Assembly (NCBI GenBank): GCA_003427395.1
Contig: BFEA01000113.1
Span: 900,566-962,610, forward strand
Reading direction: 5' to 3'
From: Chara braunii
Lineage: Eukaryota; Streptophyta; Charophyceae; Charales; Characeae
DNA length: 62,045 bases
The translations under genes and the position numbers were made by a program. The notes beneath the pieces were generated by a model. The model searched no databases. It had not been told where the DNA came from and saw only the letters and a list, made by a program, of their open reading frames with translations. Positions 51,204-62,045 of the stretch are shown one piece after another (within the stretch, counting starts at the first letter, position 1; every line of letters begins with the position of its first letter).

Positions 51204-52600
51204 GATATAGAGCCTTGACACGAGAATACTAGGGATTGAGGGCGAGCACGAGATCCAAGATGAGAGCGGAAGACTGAAGGTTATTTTGAGGGCGGTTGAG
51301 AACTAGGTTTAGGTACTTAGAGATTGGCAGAACCGGTTCTGACACTAGGTCCACAGTTTCCAGGCACTCGTGTGATTTTGCCCCTTTGATTGTAGTGTCG
51401 ACGCAGGCGTTCGACTTGACGTCACACTCTTGACTAAGCCGGGGATTAATGGACTGACCCTCGTTCACTACGCTTGACCAGCGGCGGGGCCGATAGGTAG
51501 GAGGGTACGTAGGGCGGTCGTGGCACAGTCGGGGAGGCCAGCGTGATTGTTTGGTAGCCCCGCGGCTGGCCATAGGTGGGGGCAGGGCCTGCGATGTCCC
51601 CCTCGGCCCTGAGTACCGGACTGCACTACATCAGTACCACTTTATTTGGGGTTCACCGCCTGCTGTTCCCAGGCTGGGGCTTAGCCCTATAGGTTACGGC
51701 GACAGGTTACTGCAACGGAGGTCTAAGGGATCGAGGCCAGTAAGCAGCGGTGCGGGAGCGGTGGAGCAGCGGAGCAGCGAGGAAAGAGCTGAGGGGTGGA
51801 GGGCCGCCAGGGCTATCCCCCTTGGCTTTTTGCTAGCACGAGGTGGCGGGCCCGGCCCACGGGGCTGGCAGGAGCGACCGGCAGTCCGCTTTTGGAAGGC
51901 CCAGGTCCCGTTTTTGGGAAAGAGTCCCGCTCCCTGCGGGACGGGGGTCGGCACCACGGGGCGCGGCCCGCAGGCCATTTGTAAAAGTTGGATTAATACT
52001 GAGAGGATTGGTACGACCCCTGCGCGTGATTGGTGCGCATAAAACGGGGAAGGGCCTGGGCATTTCGAGCTTTCCCTTCGAGCACACATTTCATCGCATT
52101 ACTGCAGGCTGACCATGCTATCGACTACCGGGAGAGCGGGCGCTGGAATGCGAAGTCAGCGGAGACGAAGTGCGGGGAGCAGAGTATCGGTGACGACAAC
52201 GCGAACTGGGGGCGAGAAGGGGCTGAGTGAATAGGGGAGCAGACTCGTGTTAGGTTCGTGCGGGCCGGCGTAGGGAGTAGTGGTAGGAAGAAAAAACAGG
52301 CTGGAAGGAGACGCAGGGAATGAATGTTGACGGGAAGTCGGGCCGGGAACCTGTGGAAACGGGGATGGCGGAGCGGCGAGGGAAGAATGGTGGGGAGAAG
52401 ATGGCGAAGCCCGCCCACTTCCTGACGTAATCGGGCGGGGAAAGGACCCACCCGGGGGCCTGTGACCATTGCGAGTTGATTGGCGGGGTCCGCTCAGCGA
52501 GTGGGGTTGTGTAAGAGAGGTAGAGGAGACAGGTGGGTGCGCCAGGAGATGGTGGGGAGAGTCGAGCGCGGTAGAAGAAGTGTAGCTCGCTCAATTCTTG
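51204..52600. other. No gene seen; GC-rich promoter-like stretch
   Basis: GC-rich DNA from 51540 to 52100 includes a perfect hairpin GTCCCGC...GCGGGAC near 51906-51942 and a TATA-like GCATAAAACGGGG at about 52035. This could be an LTR or promoter, but no paired copy is visible. Confidence 0.4.
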
Positions 52601-54770
52601 ACGGAATCGAGCGAGAGGAGAAGTGATTTTGGGCTTTTAAGCCCGGGCGAATTTGAATTTGAGCTTAGTTTTAACGATAAGCTAGTGTAGAGAAGGTTAG
52701 TGAGAAAGTAAACTGCACGAAGTTATGGCGGATGGGAGTATGGCGGGAAGGAAGAAATTGTAACTTTTTCATTTCGGGTCAGAATCAGGTCGGGAAAACT
52801 GTTAAACTGGGGTTTTTGGATCGGGCGAGAGCGATGGCGGAGTTAGATTTTGCAGTAAGTTAGTGAGCTAGTCAGTACAAGATAGTGGAGTTGCGTGGAG
52901 ATGTCGGGAACGAGGAAGATGAAGAGTAGGATGTGTCATAACTCGGTCGTTTCTTGTTTGTTTTCGGTGGTGAAAGATCCGTTTCGGGGCTTCGCGCCAT
53001 TGCGAGTTGAATAGCGTGATTGGATTTGGTGCTAGTACGATAGTTTTGGCGCCATACGGGTTAGAGGTTGAGTGAAAGGGAGAAGACGCTTACCTGGTGG
53101 AAGCGCGCGGGGAAGAATGTGGAAATGGCAATGAATCTTCCCGCGTCCTAGGGGAGATTCATCCTCTTCTTGCATATACAGCAAGCGGCAGAGCGGTGGC
53201 TGTGACGTCCTAGATCGTATCAAACGACGATCGGAGCCTCATAAGCGCGCGATGGGATGCTTGGATGACCATCGAGACTCCTACCACGATTGTCCTTTCT
53301 CACTGGTGAAGTTCCCGTCCCCGGTGTCCGGTGTTATGATGCTCCACCCGAGGAACGCTCGCCCCCTCAAGCGTAGTATGGAAGAGCAACTTCTCGTTTT
53401 CGTCGTTCTTGATTGGCACTGAGCCCTGCTGCTTGCTTCCCCAGGGCCAGTGTACCCGGCCACGTTCCAGCAGACGATTCGTTCGACTCAACTCATCCCA
53501 TCAATGGAAGTAGCGGGACGTCAGCTGCGGGGTTAGAGACTTACCTATGGGCCCGTGCGTTTACCCCAAGCGTCGACCGAAGTAGCCTTTTCCCATCTCT
53601 CTGCATGCATGGCTGGAACGCAGTGTATATGGTCATTTGTTTTTCTTCTAGCTGAAGGTTCATTCGATTTGCTCATCCCATCGATGAACTGGCGTGAGGC
53701 TAGCCGCGGAGGGAGGGGGTACGTTCGTGGATGTGTATAGCAGTAAATTCGTTCCCATTTTGTGCACCTGAAGAAAAGGGAGGTCGCCACAATTGGACCT
53801 GGCGCAGTTAGCCGGTGAGGAATAGCGAGTACAACAATAGGTGCAGCAGCGGTCGTGAGCACAGCCCTGCACCATAATGCCCTACACCTGACCTTATTCT
53901 AACAAAGGTTTATTTTCGAGTCGACGTACGGGTGAATGCATGCAGCTTGGCATTTGCCCTCGCCGCATAGTTTGTGCCTCTGTGGCCAGCCTATGGATTT
54001 CGAGTAATTGCCCGTTGATAGGTGCGTTGCTCATTCCTTCGGTCGGAACAACAAGGAGAAAATGGCGGGGAGTAAGTTGGCCTGTTGGCTAACATAGCGA
54101 CCGGTCCTCGGGCAAACCTGCAACAAACCAGCCGCAGTGGCTACAGGCCTGTCTTCTAGCCGGTGTGCCACTTATTCCACCAGCCCGTGCAGCAGCAAGT
54201 CAGCCGTGAGTTGAAGACTTGCCTGCTGACCATAAAGCTGCTCAGCCAGACTGAGTGGAAGAGCTGTGCAGGGTGTATGACTGTTTACTTTGATCGGAGT
54301 GCTGATGCGTCCTCATCTCTCACTCCCTTCATACTGGCCGCTCCAGCAGGCGGCAGTTCATGCTCGTTACTGTGCCCCGCTAAGTACAATGCGGCGGAGT
54401 GCTGAGATTACGTGATATGCTGCCGCAACATCTTGCAACTGTCCCCAAGTATTGTACGTGAGAGGGTCTGTTGAGAATTCGTGGAGGCGTCAGTGGGTCA
54501 GGCTGTTGCGGCGGCTTAGGGGAGTAATTGGACTATAGAGGAGGTTATTGTTGCGACCTAGAGGAGTGATCAGGGATCAAGATTGAGAAGGGGGAGTAGT
54601 GATGCGGTTTGAGGGACTGTTAGTGGGTTGCCTTCGGCGGGCTTACTACAATCTTAACCAAGCCGCTGTCTTTAGTCTCCACCCTGCTAGCAGCGCCAAC
54701 TAGGGACGCGGGCTCTAACCGAGACCTGCGAAGGCATTTTTGCCTCCCTCCAACAATTCTCACAATCAAA
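52601..54770. other. Repeat DNA related to 13.9-15.9 kb, no gene
   Basis: It shares the ACTCGGTCGTT block (52941), minus-strand donor-like CAGGTAAG strings near 53092 and 53550, and loose order with 14.1-15.7 kb. No protein-like frame. Confidence 0.45.
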
Positions 54771-54773
54771 TAA

Positions 54774-54796
54774 ATATATATATATATACATAAATC
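54774..54796. repeat. Short (AT)n tract
   Basis: An AATAAATATATATATATATACA-type run of about 20 bases. Confidence 0.85.
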
Positions 54797-56950
54797 TTAT
54801 CTTAGACCCTTCTTGCAGTCTAGTACAGGAAGGTCAGGTCTCCATCTTGGCCCACCATAGTCTGGTTGATCGTGCCAGATTTACGGTCCACCGTCTTGTT
54901 ATTTTAGTGGTAGTGCTCTCGCGGGTTGCACCACGATAGGCTTTCTCCTGATAAACATTCAATCAGGACTCAAAAAGACTCGACTCGACTTCTATCCCAC
55001 GTCGTTTCGCAGGAGTAAAACCCTCCTAGGTGGCCACACCCCTTTAAGTCTTTACTCCCTTGAAAAGACGTAGGTCTGCTGTTCAGGTTGCGCCAATCAG
55101 CAACCGACACTAGGGGTTGCGCCCTAGTGATGCTAAACTTTACCGTTAGCTTGGTATTCTCATAAATTTCCTAAGATTAGCACGAGTGGTTGGTCGGTGT
55201 GTCGCAACAATATAGGCCTACTGCGGGACTACGCAAAGGTCTGTTACAATAAAGGTATTTACCAGTCTTCCGTAGGACAACACAGAGAAACACGATAACC
55301 TCTCCACTTTCACAAAACAAAATCATCACCAGATTTACAAGGTCATGACCTCCGTACTTGATCAGAGAAAGCAGGTCACCTCTCAGTGACATCTCCCAAA
55401 GTAAGTCACTCTTGCGATCTCCAAAATTTCACCAATGGCCAAGAACAAACGTGGTCCTTCTTTTCAGTCTTTATCAGTCAAAATCAACTTACCATGACAT
55501 TAAATCTATTAACCACCTTTCATTTGAAGGAGGCTTCACTCAAATAGGTCTCCAGTCATCCCTTCTCTTTCTAGGATGAACTCTCATGTCACCTTTCCTC
55601 AACACATCTTCCCTATCTGAAGATGAGTCTTCCAAATAAGCACAAGACTGTCTTCTCACTCGAAGGTGTCTCAACCATACAACAACTCAAACCGAGAGAC
55701 CAACTTATGGGTCCCCACTCAACAATAAACATTCGACATGGTAAGCATTCGAGTCTCAAAGACTCATAAATCTCTTAGGATCCTTACATTTTTCACAAAA
55801 AGAGATTGCACTTCCTCTCCTTATACCCGACCCTATCACCCGCCCGTGGGCAGATCGCACGAGTATACCGAAGAGTAAACAGTTCACATTCATTCAGATT
55901 CACGAAATACACAGCACACGAGATGTTTCCCATACATCTCTCACACAAAACCATCATACATCAAGATAAAACCACACATGTGAGAGTGATTGTGATCGTC
56001 GTATACAAGGAGATAGTCTCAGATAAACCTTAACTCAATATATACTAAGGGGGGGTAATATCACAACGCAAAAAACGAACCAAATATGGTCTTGAATTAC
56101 AAATGTACACATAGAGTTGAACAATCTTAACTCAAACTGGCACCGGTATCACACAAAAATCGTGGTCTTCCTTACCAAAGCTAAAACTGAAACAGTCTTT
56201 GTCAGGGCGTAATCACACTCCTTAAGTCAGAGGAATCCAAGTAATCCAAGATATATCCAAAATATTCAAAAGTGACATAAGGTCTGCTAAACCTTGGTCA
56301 TTAAAAATTTTATAATGGCCTCAAGTCAGAACGCTGTGCATATTTCTCGCTCATAGACTATAGATTCTCAAAACTCAGATTCAAACTCACCGAAACTCCA
56401 TGCATATCCTATGTACAAACGCATGGGTGCGTAAACCCTTATAACTCATGGCGGTATGGAAAAACGGAAACTCATCCCTTAAAACACAATCACCTTACTC
56501 TAAATCTTAGGGTGATATTCTCAACATACATGTCTAAAGGAATCAAGTATCACAATCAAAGTCAATGCAGCGCCCCTAAATAATACCATAACCTCACATG
56601 ATCTCTCACTGCGCTCAAGTCTATATTCTAAGTCATACCTTCATTCACTTTTTGCCCTCAGCAACCCATAGTATTACACGCACGAGGCTCATTCTCATAC
56701 TTTGATCGTGCTCTAGGCATTCTACTCTTGAGCAACCACAAGAGTCTAAGAGGGGCTTACCTAGTCTAAGCTGAAATTTTTATAATCCGACATATCTACA
56801 CAAAGCACTAAAAGCACGCACATATATCTATCTTATAGCCTCATACATCATACAGTCAGGTTCCTGCTGACGAAAACATGGTGTTAGGTTCACACAATTG
56901 GCTAACCTGCTATTCTAACTCTCATGTCCACGTGCATACACATGTTCATA
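54797..56950. other. No gene seen
   Basis: AT-rich DNA with a pyrimidine/A-rich plus strand similar in texture to modules D and C. GGTTGCGCC recurs near 55086-55120 around a CACTAGGGGTTGCGCCCTAGTG hairpin. Confidence 0.45.
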
Positions 56951-56959
56951 AGAATCACA

Positions 56960-57533
56960 CTTTGACAAAGTACCCTCTATCGGCCTGTACTGCCCGAACC
57001 TCATCCCAATCTACAACCTTTTCATTTCGATCGTGGGAGCTCGCGTAGGCGTCGACAACATTGACCATGTTCCTGAGTTATTGACTATGGGGTAGAAACC
57101 TTTGGTCCAGGTACAGGCCATATATCAATTCGCATGTGTACCGCGCATATCCTCATTCCGGCGTCTTCCGAGCGGTTTCTGTCGCGGTCTCTACCCTTGT
57201 CTGTCCCCCAAAACATTTCTTTATCAGAAACTCCGGCAGGATGACTCTTCACGGAGTTGAAGGAAGCTCAAACTCTTTGGCACGCTTGACCTCTACATGG
57301 GTCACCACCTGCTCCTCTCCCTCGTGGATTTTTCCTCTTGCCCATTTTTTTGCAGTTCCCTCAGCTATCCTCAGAGGCCTTACAAGTAGGCTGTCATGCC
57401 TAAGTGGCAACTCGACCCCATGCTTGACCCAAAATGAGGAAGATGCATACAAGGTTACCATCACGATTGCACAATACCGATCATCATCAAAGTCAGACTC
57501 GATCCAGACGAAGACCCCTTTGTCTATTAACAT
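56960..57533 (-). pseudogene. Unknown decayed coding region
   Basis: On the minus strand a frame opens at ATG 57533 and reads KGVFVWIESDFDDDRYCAIV and later LRIAEGTAKKWARGKIHEG. After a TGA at 57249 the same frame keeps coding-like composition (VILPEFLIKKCFGGQTRVE, then NMVNVVDAYASSHDRNEKVV) with two more stops to about 56960. The opposite strand is also open but S/T-rich. No family recognised. Confidence 0.35.
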
Positions 57534-57589
57534 GCTTCACCCACAAGCGGTTATCGGGTAGCTGAAAATTCAGGAATGAAAATTCTAAA

Positions 57590-57980
57590 GTGAGAGTTTT
57601 TGGCAGTCTGAAAATCATGAATGGTCCTGAAGTGGTGAAAGGTCCGAAGACCCTAAAAACCATATGTTTAGGCAGGTTGCATCCTGAAGTGGTGAAGGGT
57701 GTCATGGAGTGGTCAAGTGAGAGTTTTTGGCAGTCTGAAAATCCTAAATGGTCCTGAAGTGGTGAAAGGTCCGAAGACCATGAAAACCACCCTTCACCAC
57801 TTGAGGATGCAGCCTGCTAAACATGTGGTTTTCAGGGTCTTCGGAGTTTTCACCACTTCAGGACCATTCAGGATTTTCATACCTGAATGGTCCTGAAGTG
57901 GTGAAAGGTCTGAAGACCCTGAAAACCACCTGTTTAGGCAGGCTGCATCCTGAAGTGGTGAAGGGTGTCATGAAGCGGTG
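57590..57980. repeat. Repeat cluster with large hairpin
   Basis: A roughly 125-base unit (starting near AGTGAGAGTTTTTGGCAGTC) is repeated at 57590 and 57715, and the second copy runs into an inverted copy. Arms 57790-57872 and 57882-57965 (83-84 bases, a handful of mismatches) pair around a 9-base loop. Short phrases CCTGAAGTGGTGAA and GACCCTGAAAACC recur throughout. Confidence 0.88.
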
Positions 57981-60020
57981 ATGAAAAATATGACTGTTGT
58001 TAACCTTTTCTCGCTCCACTATGAAAAGATATATTCTCACTCCTTGATTTACCTTGGCAATGATATCTCAAATTCACCTTCCCTTTTAACTGGTAAGGCT
58101 ATATTGGGATCTTCTTTAGCATAAGGCATCCTGAGTTGCCTTTCGTTTTGTCTGGGTTTTGTCCATCATAAAAAAAACGTTCAGCATACACCTTCCGTCA
58201 TTATGCTGAAAATCGCGTTGTACAATCTCTACTACTGAAGCCTTAGCTTCAAATCATTTTTCGCTAAAATTCATCCTTTTCAGCGTTTACGACCACCCAG
58301 CTTGGAGGGAATAATAATGTGAATATATCATGGTAATAGTCGTGTACAGATATAAAAAATTCATAATCATAGTAACTCATGGAAATGATATATAACCTTA
58401 GTAACTGACATCAACAATACTCACAAATATCAACTGCCTCATACTCAAACCACTCAGTTACCCAACTCATATGTAAATACCTCATAATAATAAGCTTATA
58501 CCAACAGACATATCATATAATAGGCACATTATAATCAAAACAAGATCGCTAACAAATAGCACTCTCATCCATAATTCTTGTGAGAGTACTACCCTTTACC
58601 CCCCGGCTTTGACAAGAGTATACTGTGGCGAGGGACAGTGTAATCCTTTTCAACACAGATAGCATTCAAATCCCTGAGCCCCACTCAATGATCAAGCCTC
58701 ACTGCATCTTCCTGCGATTTTAACACTTGCTTCTTACAGACCTTTGTCGATAAAGTAAACAACCTCACCACACACGCTTCGGGATGTACTGTTCCGTTCT
58801 ATGCTGGTGAACGCACTTGACACAAAATAGTTGGGGATTCACCCCCTACCTTTCTGTGGCTTGTAGTAGTTGTTTCCCTCATAGGCCATGGTCTGACAAA
58901 GATCAAATATTTTCCTCCTATTTAGTAGTAGCGTAGTCATTTTATCATAAAAGATACAACAACAACACCCCATTATGGACCAGGAACATAGTTCCGGCGT
59001 GGGTCTCACTACTACTTACAAGACAAAATTATAACTTCTTCAAAGTTATCTTTCAGAGGAACAATAACATAGGATTGCAACCTTCATTAGATAGACCTTG
59101 CACATTGACAATTTCCTGGGAATAACTTATCTCATGGAAGTGGTCACTCCATTCACCTCTAAATCCGCATCAGATGTGGATTTTGCGCAATGTCTTTTTC
59201 CCTCTTTGAAGAGCAATCCAAAGATATAAACTTAACAAACAACCATAAGTTAATAATAGGACTTGAGACACTCATATAAGTCCTAACAGACTGATAAGTC
59301 CAAATACAAACTTCAGATACATAGCCCATATAAATATTTCGTGTAATCATCAAGCGCATAATCTCGCATAATTTAGACATTTGGCAAGCTCACTTACATT
59401 AACTCTGGCATATATGGATGAGTTCAACATATAACTCAAACAAAATGCCTTTAGAAGATAATAGTCTCAAGTCCTTAGCTCCAACCTCATAGATTCAAGT
59501 GGATGGTCCAAGCCTGGAAAGGTTCAAGCGAAGGTCTAACATCAACTACAACTCATCGCCCTATCAAGGGTGAGCAAAATAGTCTAAGCGCTAGTCCTTT
59601 TACTGTTATCCCAATTGCCTCTAGGATCAAATGCCCAGTTTGCTGAAAAGGTGCCATGTAGATTTACTACTTCTCGTAGTCCTCTCCATTAAGGTCATAG
59701 CTCGCCATTCATCGCATCTGCTTATTGCCATTTATGCCTAACACGGGGCAAACTTCACACTTCCATGACTATATAAGTTGAACAACCGCTTAGAACCCAG
59801 ACTCCAGGATCTTAGTCCATACTCATGAAAAAACTTTCATCGTCTTTAGGCTAACCCTTATACATCTTTGGCCTCACTCTAATGCAAAAGCACCAAGTTG
59901 CTCTCATGACCACTCAAATAACCCTTTCGATCATATTAGGTACCTTATATGGTCAACTCCCTCAATGAACGTTTTGAGTCCGACGTCACCTTATCTTACC
60001 CTGACCATACCAACCATGTG
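57981..60020. other. No gene seen
   Basis: AT-rich DNA with no protein-like frame, RNA gene or clear repeat. Confidence 0.5.
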
Positions 60021-60024
60021 GCGG

Positions 60025-60303
60025 TTCATTTTAGCTTGCTTCCCTAACTCTATGTGCATTATTGATTTTATCCTGCTTATGTTGTTCACTCATCTTCCAC
60101 TTGGAAATACTCCGATTCATTCTAACTTGCTCCCCTGAACTTTATGTGCATGATTGATTTGATCCTACTTGTGTTGTTCACTTATCTTCCACTTGACACT
60201 ACTCCTGTTCATTCTAGCTTGCTTCCGTAGCTCTATGTGCATGTTTGATCTGAGCCTACATGTGTTGTTCGCTCATCTTCCACTTAATGATGCTCCGGTT
60301 CGA
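60025..60303. repeat. 91-92-bp tandem repeat, about 3 copies
   Basis: Units begin at TTCATTYTARCTTGCTYCC (60025, 60116, 60208) and include CTATGTGCAT and GTTGTTCRCTCATCTTCCAC. Confidence 0.88.
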
Positions 60304-60464
60304 GTCCTGAGTGATTTCGTAGCCACACACGTGTATTTTGTCAAAGTTCATCATGTATGATGATGATCTCTCACTTAGCGACATCCCGGCCCACTTATAG
60401 GAACTCTCATTTGCTGCATAAGCAAGGTAGGCACTGCGTTTGCAGCAGTTCGCCCCCCCGTGCT

Positions 60465-60740
60465 CTATTTGAAGTCCGTTTTTGCCCCCAACGTGGTAAA
60501 AGGGAAGGTAGGTAGGGGACTGTTACCACTGTTGCTGCTGCTGCTAGTAAGGGGGAATCTGTTGTTGTTCGTGTTGATGCTTGGTCCATCCAGGCTGCTG
60601 CTGTTGCTGAGAAAAGTTGGTTGGTCCCCCGGAGCAAAGGCTGGTCTGGAAAAAGGTTTGGGCGCCGGTGCGGCCCGGGGGCACCAATAGCCAATTCCGC
60701 CAAAGTAGGGGTATTGGGGTTGTGCCTTCACAGACCTCAT
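60465..60740 (-). pseudogene. Low-complexity ORF, possibly a gag-like remnant
   Basis: ATG at 60738-60740; 91 codons rich in P, S, N and F (for example QPQYPYFGGIGYWCPRAAPA), followed by an Asn/Ser run from CTG/GTT repeats. No motif recognised. It could be a fragment of a disordered gag or host protein, or chance. Confidence 0.25.
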
Positions 60741-61204
60741 ATCATAAGCATAGATTGATAGCGTGCAAAACCTTCAGGCCATCTGAGTCAATTTTCCTGC
60801 AAAAACGGAAAATGAATTTCACGGAACTGTTCACCTAGAGCCTCGGGCGGTGCCCGAAACAGACAAGTAGGGGAAAACAACGACGGAATCCGACCAAACT
60901 TCATGGGGGTCTTCCATAGGGTATATACATAGGGCCCACCAACTTGCGTAGGCATCCGACACCGTTTGGGCCGCCAAATGCAAGTCTGTATTTTTCGGCT
61001 CTCCCGCCTTTAGGAAAATCGACAAAAATCTTCAAAATTTGAATTTTCGACAGTATGTCTTTTTTGCAATCTGGTTTTTCTGCAAGTCTAGGTATCTGTT
61101 ACAAGCCTGAGTTTGGTTACGACTGAGTTTTCTGATGAATACGGACCCCGGGTAACATAAGAAAGACGGGACCCGCACTTAGGAATAGGGAGAGGTGTCG
61201 GGTC
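60741..61204. other. No gene seen
   Basis: Mixed DNA with no feature I can support. Confidence 0.4.
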
Positions 61205-61800
61205 ACCCCGCACCCCACATCAACTTCCTCCTCCTTCTCCCCCACCCATCCACCATAGCCAACCATCTCACGCCATCTTCCTCCTCCATCTCCTTCACCC
61301 ATCCACTATAGCCAACCACCCCACTTCATTTTCCTTTTCTATCTCCTTCACTCATCCACCATAACCAACCATCTCACGCCATCTTCCTCCTCCATCTCCT
61401 TCACTCATCCACCATCGCCAACCACCTCACTTCATCTTCCTCCTCCATCTCCTTCACCCATCCACCATAGTCGTCCACCTCACGTCATCTTCCTCCTCCA
61501 TCTTCTTCACCTATCCACCATAGTCGTTCACCTCCCACCATTTTCCTCCTCCATCTCCTTCCTCCATCCACCATAGCCAACCACCTCTCATCATCTTCCT
61601 CCTACATCTCCTTTACCTATCCACTGTAGCCAACCACCTCACTTCATCTTCCTCCCCCATCTCCTTCACCCATCCACCATAGCCGACCACCTCACATCAT
61701 CATCTCCTTCATCCATCCACCATAGCCATCCACCTCACATCCTCTTCCTCCTTCACCACCTTCAACCATCCACCATAGCCAGTCACCTCACACCGTCCTC
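61205..61800. repeat. 54-bp pyrimidine-rich minisatellite, about 11 units
   Basis: Consensus includes CTTCCTCCTCCATCTCCTTC and ACCCATCCACCATAGCCAAC, with period 54 measured from successive CCACCATAG (61250, 61304, 61358). The plus strand is nearly free of G. Confidence 0.92.
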
Positions 61801-61927
61801 CCTCTCCATCTTTTTGACCGACCGTCGCCTTGTTCGAAAGAAAAAGGGGTGGGGACACATAAGAAAGGGGGGGCTCAAGTAGGACGGTAGAGCGATTAGG
61901 AGATAAGACTTGATTAGACTTAGGAAA

Positions 61928-61950
61928 TTTTTTTATTTATTTATTTATTT

Positions 61951-62041
<91 letters not shown>

Positions 62042-62045
62042 TTCT
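61928..62045. repeat. T-rich, (CT)n and (ATCT)n microsatellite at the right edge
   Basis: TTTATTTATT, then CT repeats (about 61956-62006), then TATC repeats to the window end. Confidence 0.96.

Noticed and set aside
54874-54892. CTGGTTGATCGTGCCAG, one mismatch from the 5' end of 18S rRNA
   Set aside because: The sequence before and after it does not follow 18S rRNA, so the match is limited to about 17 bases and is probably chance or a very small relic.

Overview
This window is a repeat-dominated piece of a large eukaryotic, plant-lineage genome. The evidence is plant-type LTR retroelements with tRNA-Asp and initiator-tRNA-Met primer sites, a LINE with an apurinic-type endonuclease, telo-box motifs, U6 snRNA-like copies and broken 25S rRNA-like patches. 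My best guess is a streptophyte (charophycean) alga such as Chara, because the gag and retropepsin fragments read like gypsy families I associate with that genome. I could not check this against any database. No intact, recognisable host protein gene is visible.

Layout. 1-3.4 kb: microsatellite, polypurine DNA and an LTR-like segment ending at an initiator-Met-type primer site. 3.95-9.83 kb: a nearly full-length but decayed LINE on the minus strand, with ORF1, an endonuclease/reverse transcriptase ORF2 and an (AAAT)n tail. 10.35-11.7 kb: a plus-strand gypsy gag/protease fragment containing an inverted piece. 12.1-12.7 kb: first copy of a roughly 560-bp module, here called B. About 13.6-24.6 kb: a giant inverted repeat centred on B. 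It has two outward-facing TATA blocks, each followed by an arm carrying alternating GC-box repeats and an array of small stem-loops whose stems change in a compensatory way. 24.8-27.3 kb: U6-like copies, 25S rRNA-like patches joined in opposite orientations, an LTR fragment and several perfect hairpins. 28.7-29.1 kb: a GGCAG hairpin array. 31.2-43.9 kb: a decayed minus-strand Ty3/gypsy element. It covers gag, zinc knuckle, protease, RT, RNase H and DD35E integrase, with a 3' LTR of one family (LTR2) but B/A-type sequence abutting its primer site. To its right are further A/D/C repeats, a 57-bp minisatellite and an LTR2 copy facing the other way. 43.9-51.2 kb: the DNA downstream of that LTR2, with no gag or pol. 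Instead it holds a 273-codon ORF of unknown family, a broken tandem paralogue and a train of decayed same-strand ORFs. 51.2-62.0 kb: mostly non-coding repeats, a large hairpin, minisatellites and terminal microsatellites.

How it fits together: almost everything is explained by nested retroelements in several states of decay. The parts not explained by standard element anatomy are (i) the bidirectional TATA/inverted-repeat unit with its covarying stem-loops and (ii) the unknown ORF family at 45.9-48.1 kb. Boundaries of repeats were read by eye and are approximate unless a terminal motif is named.
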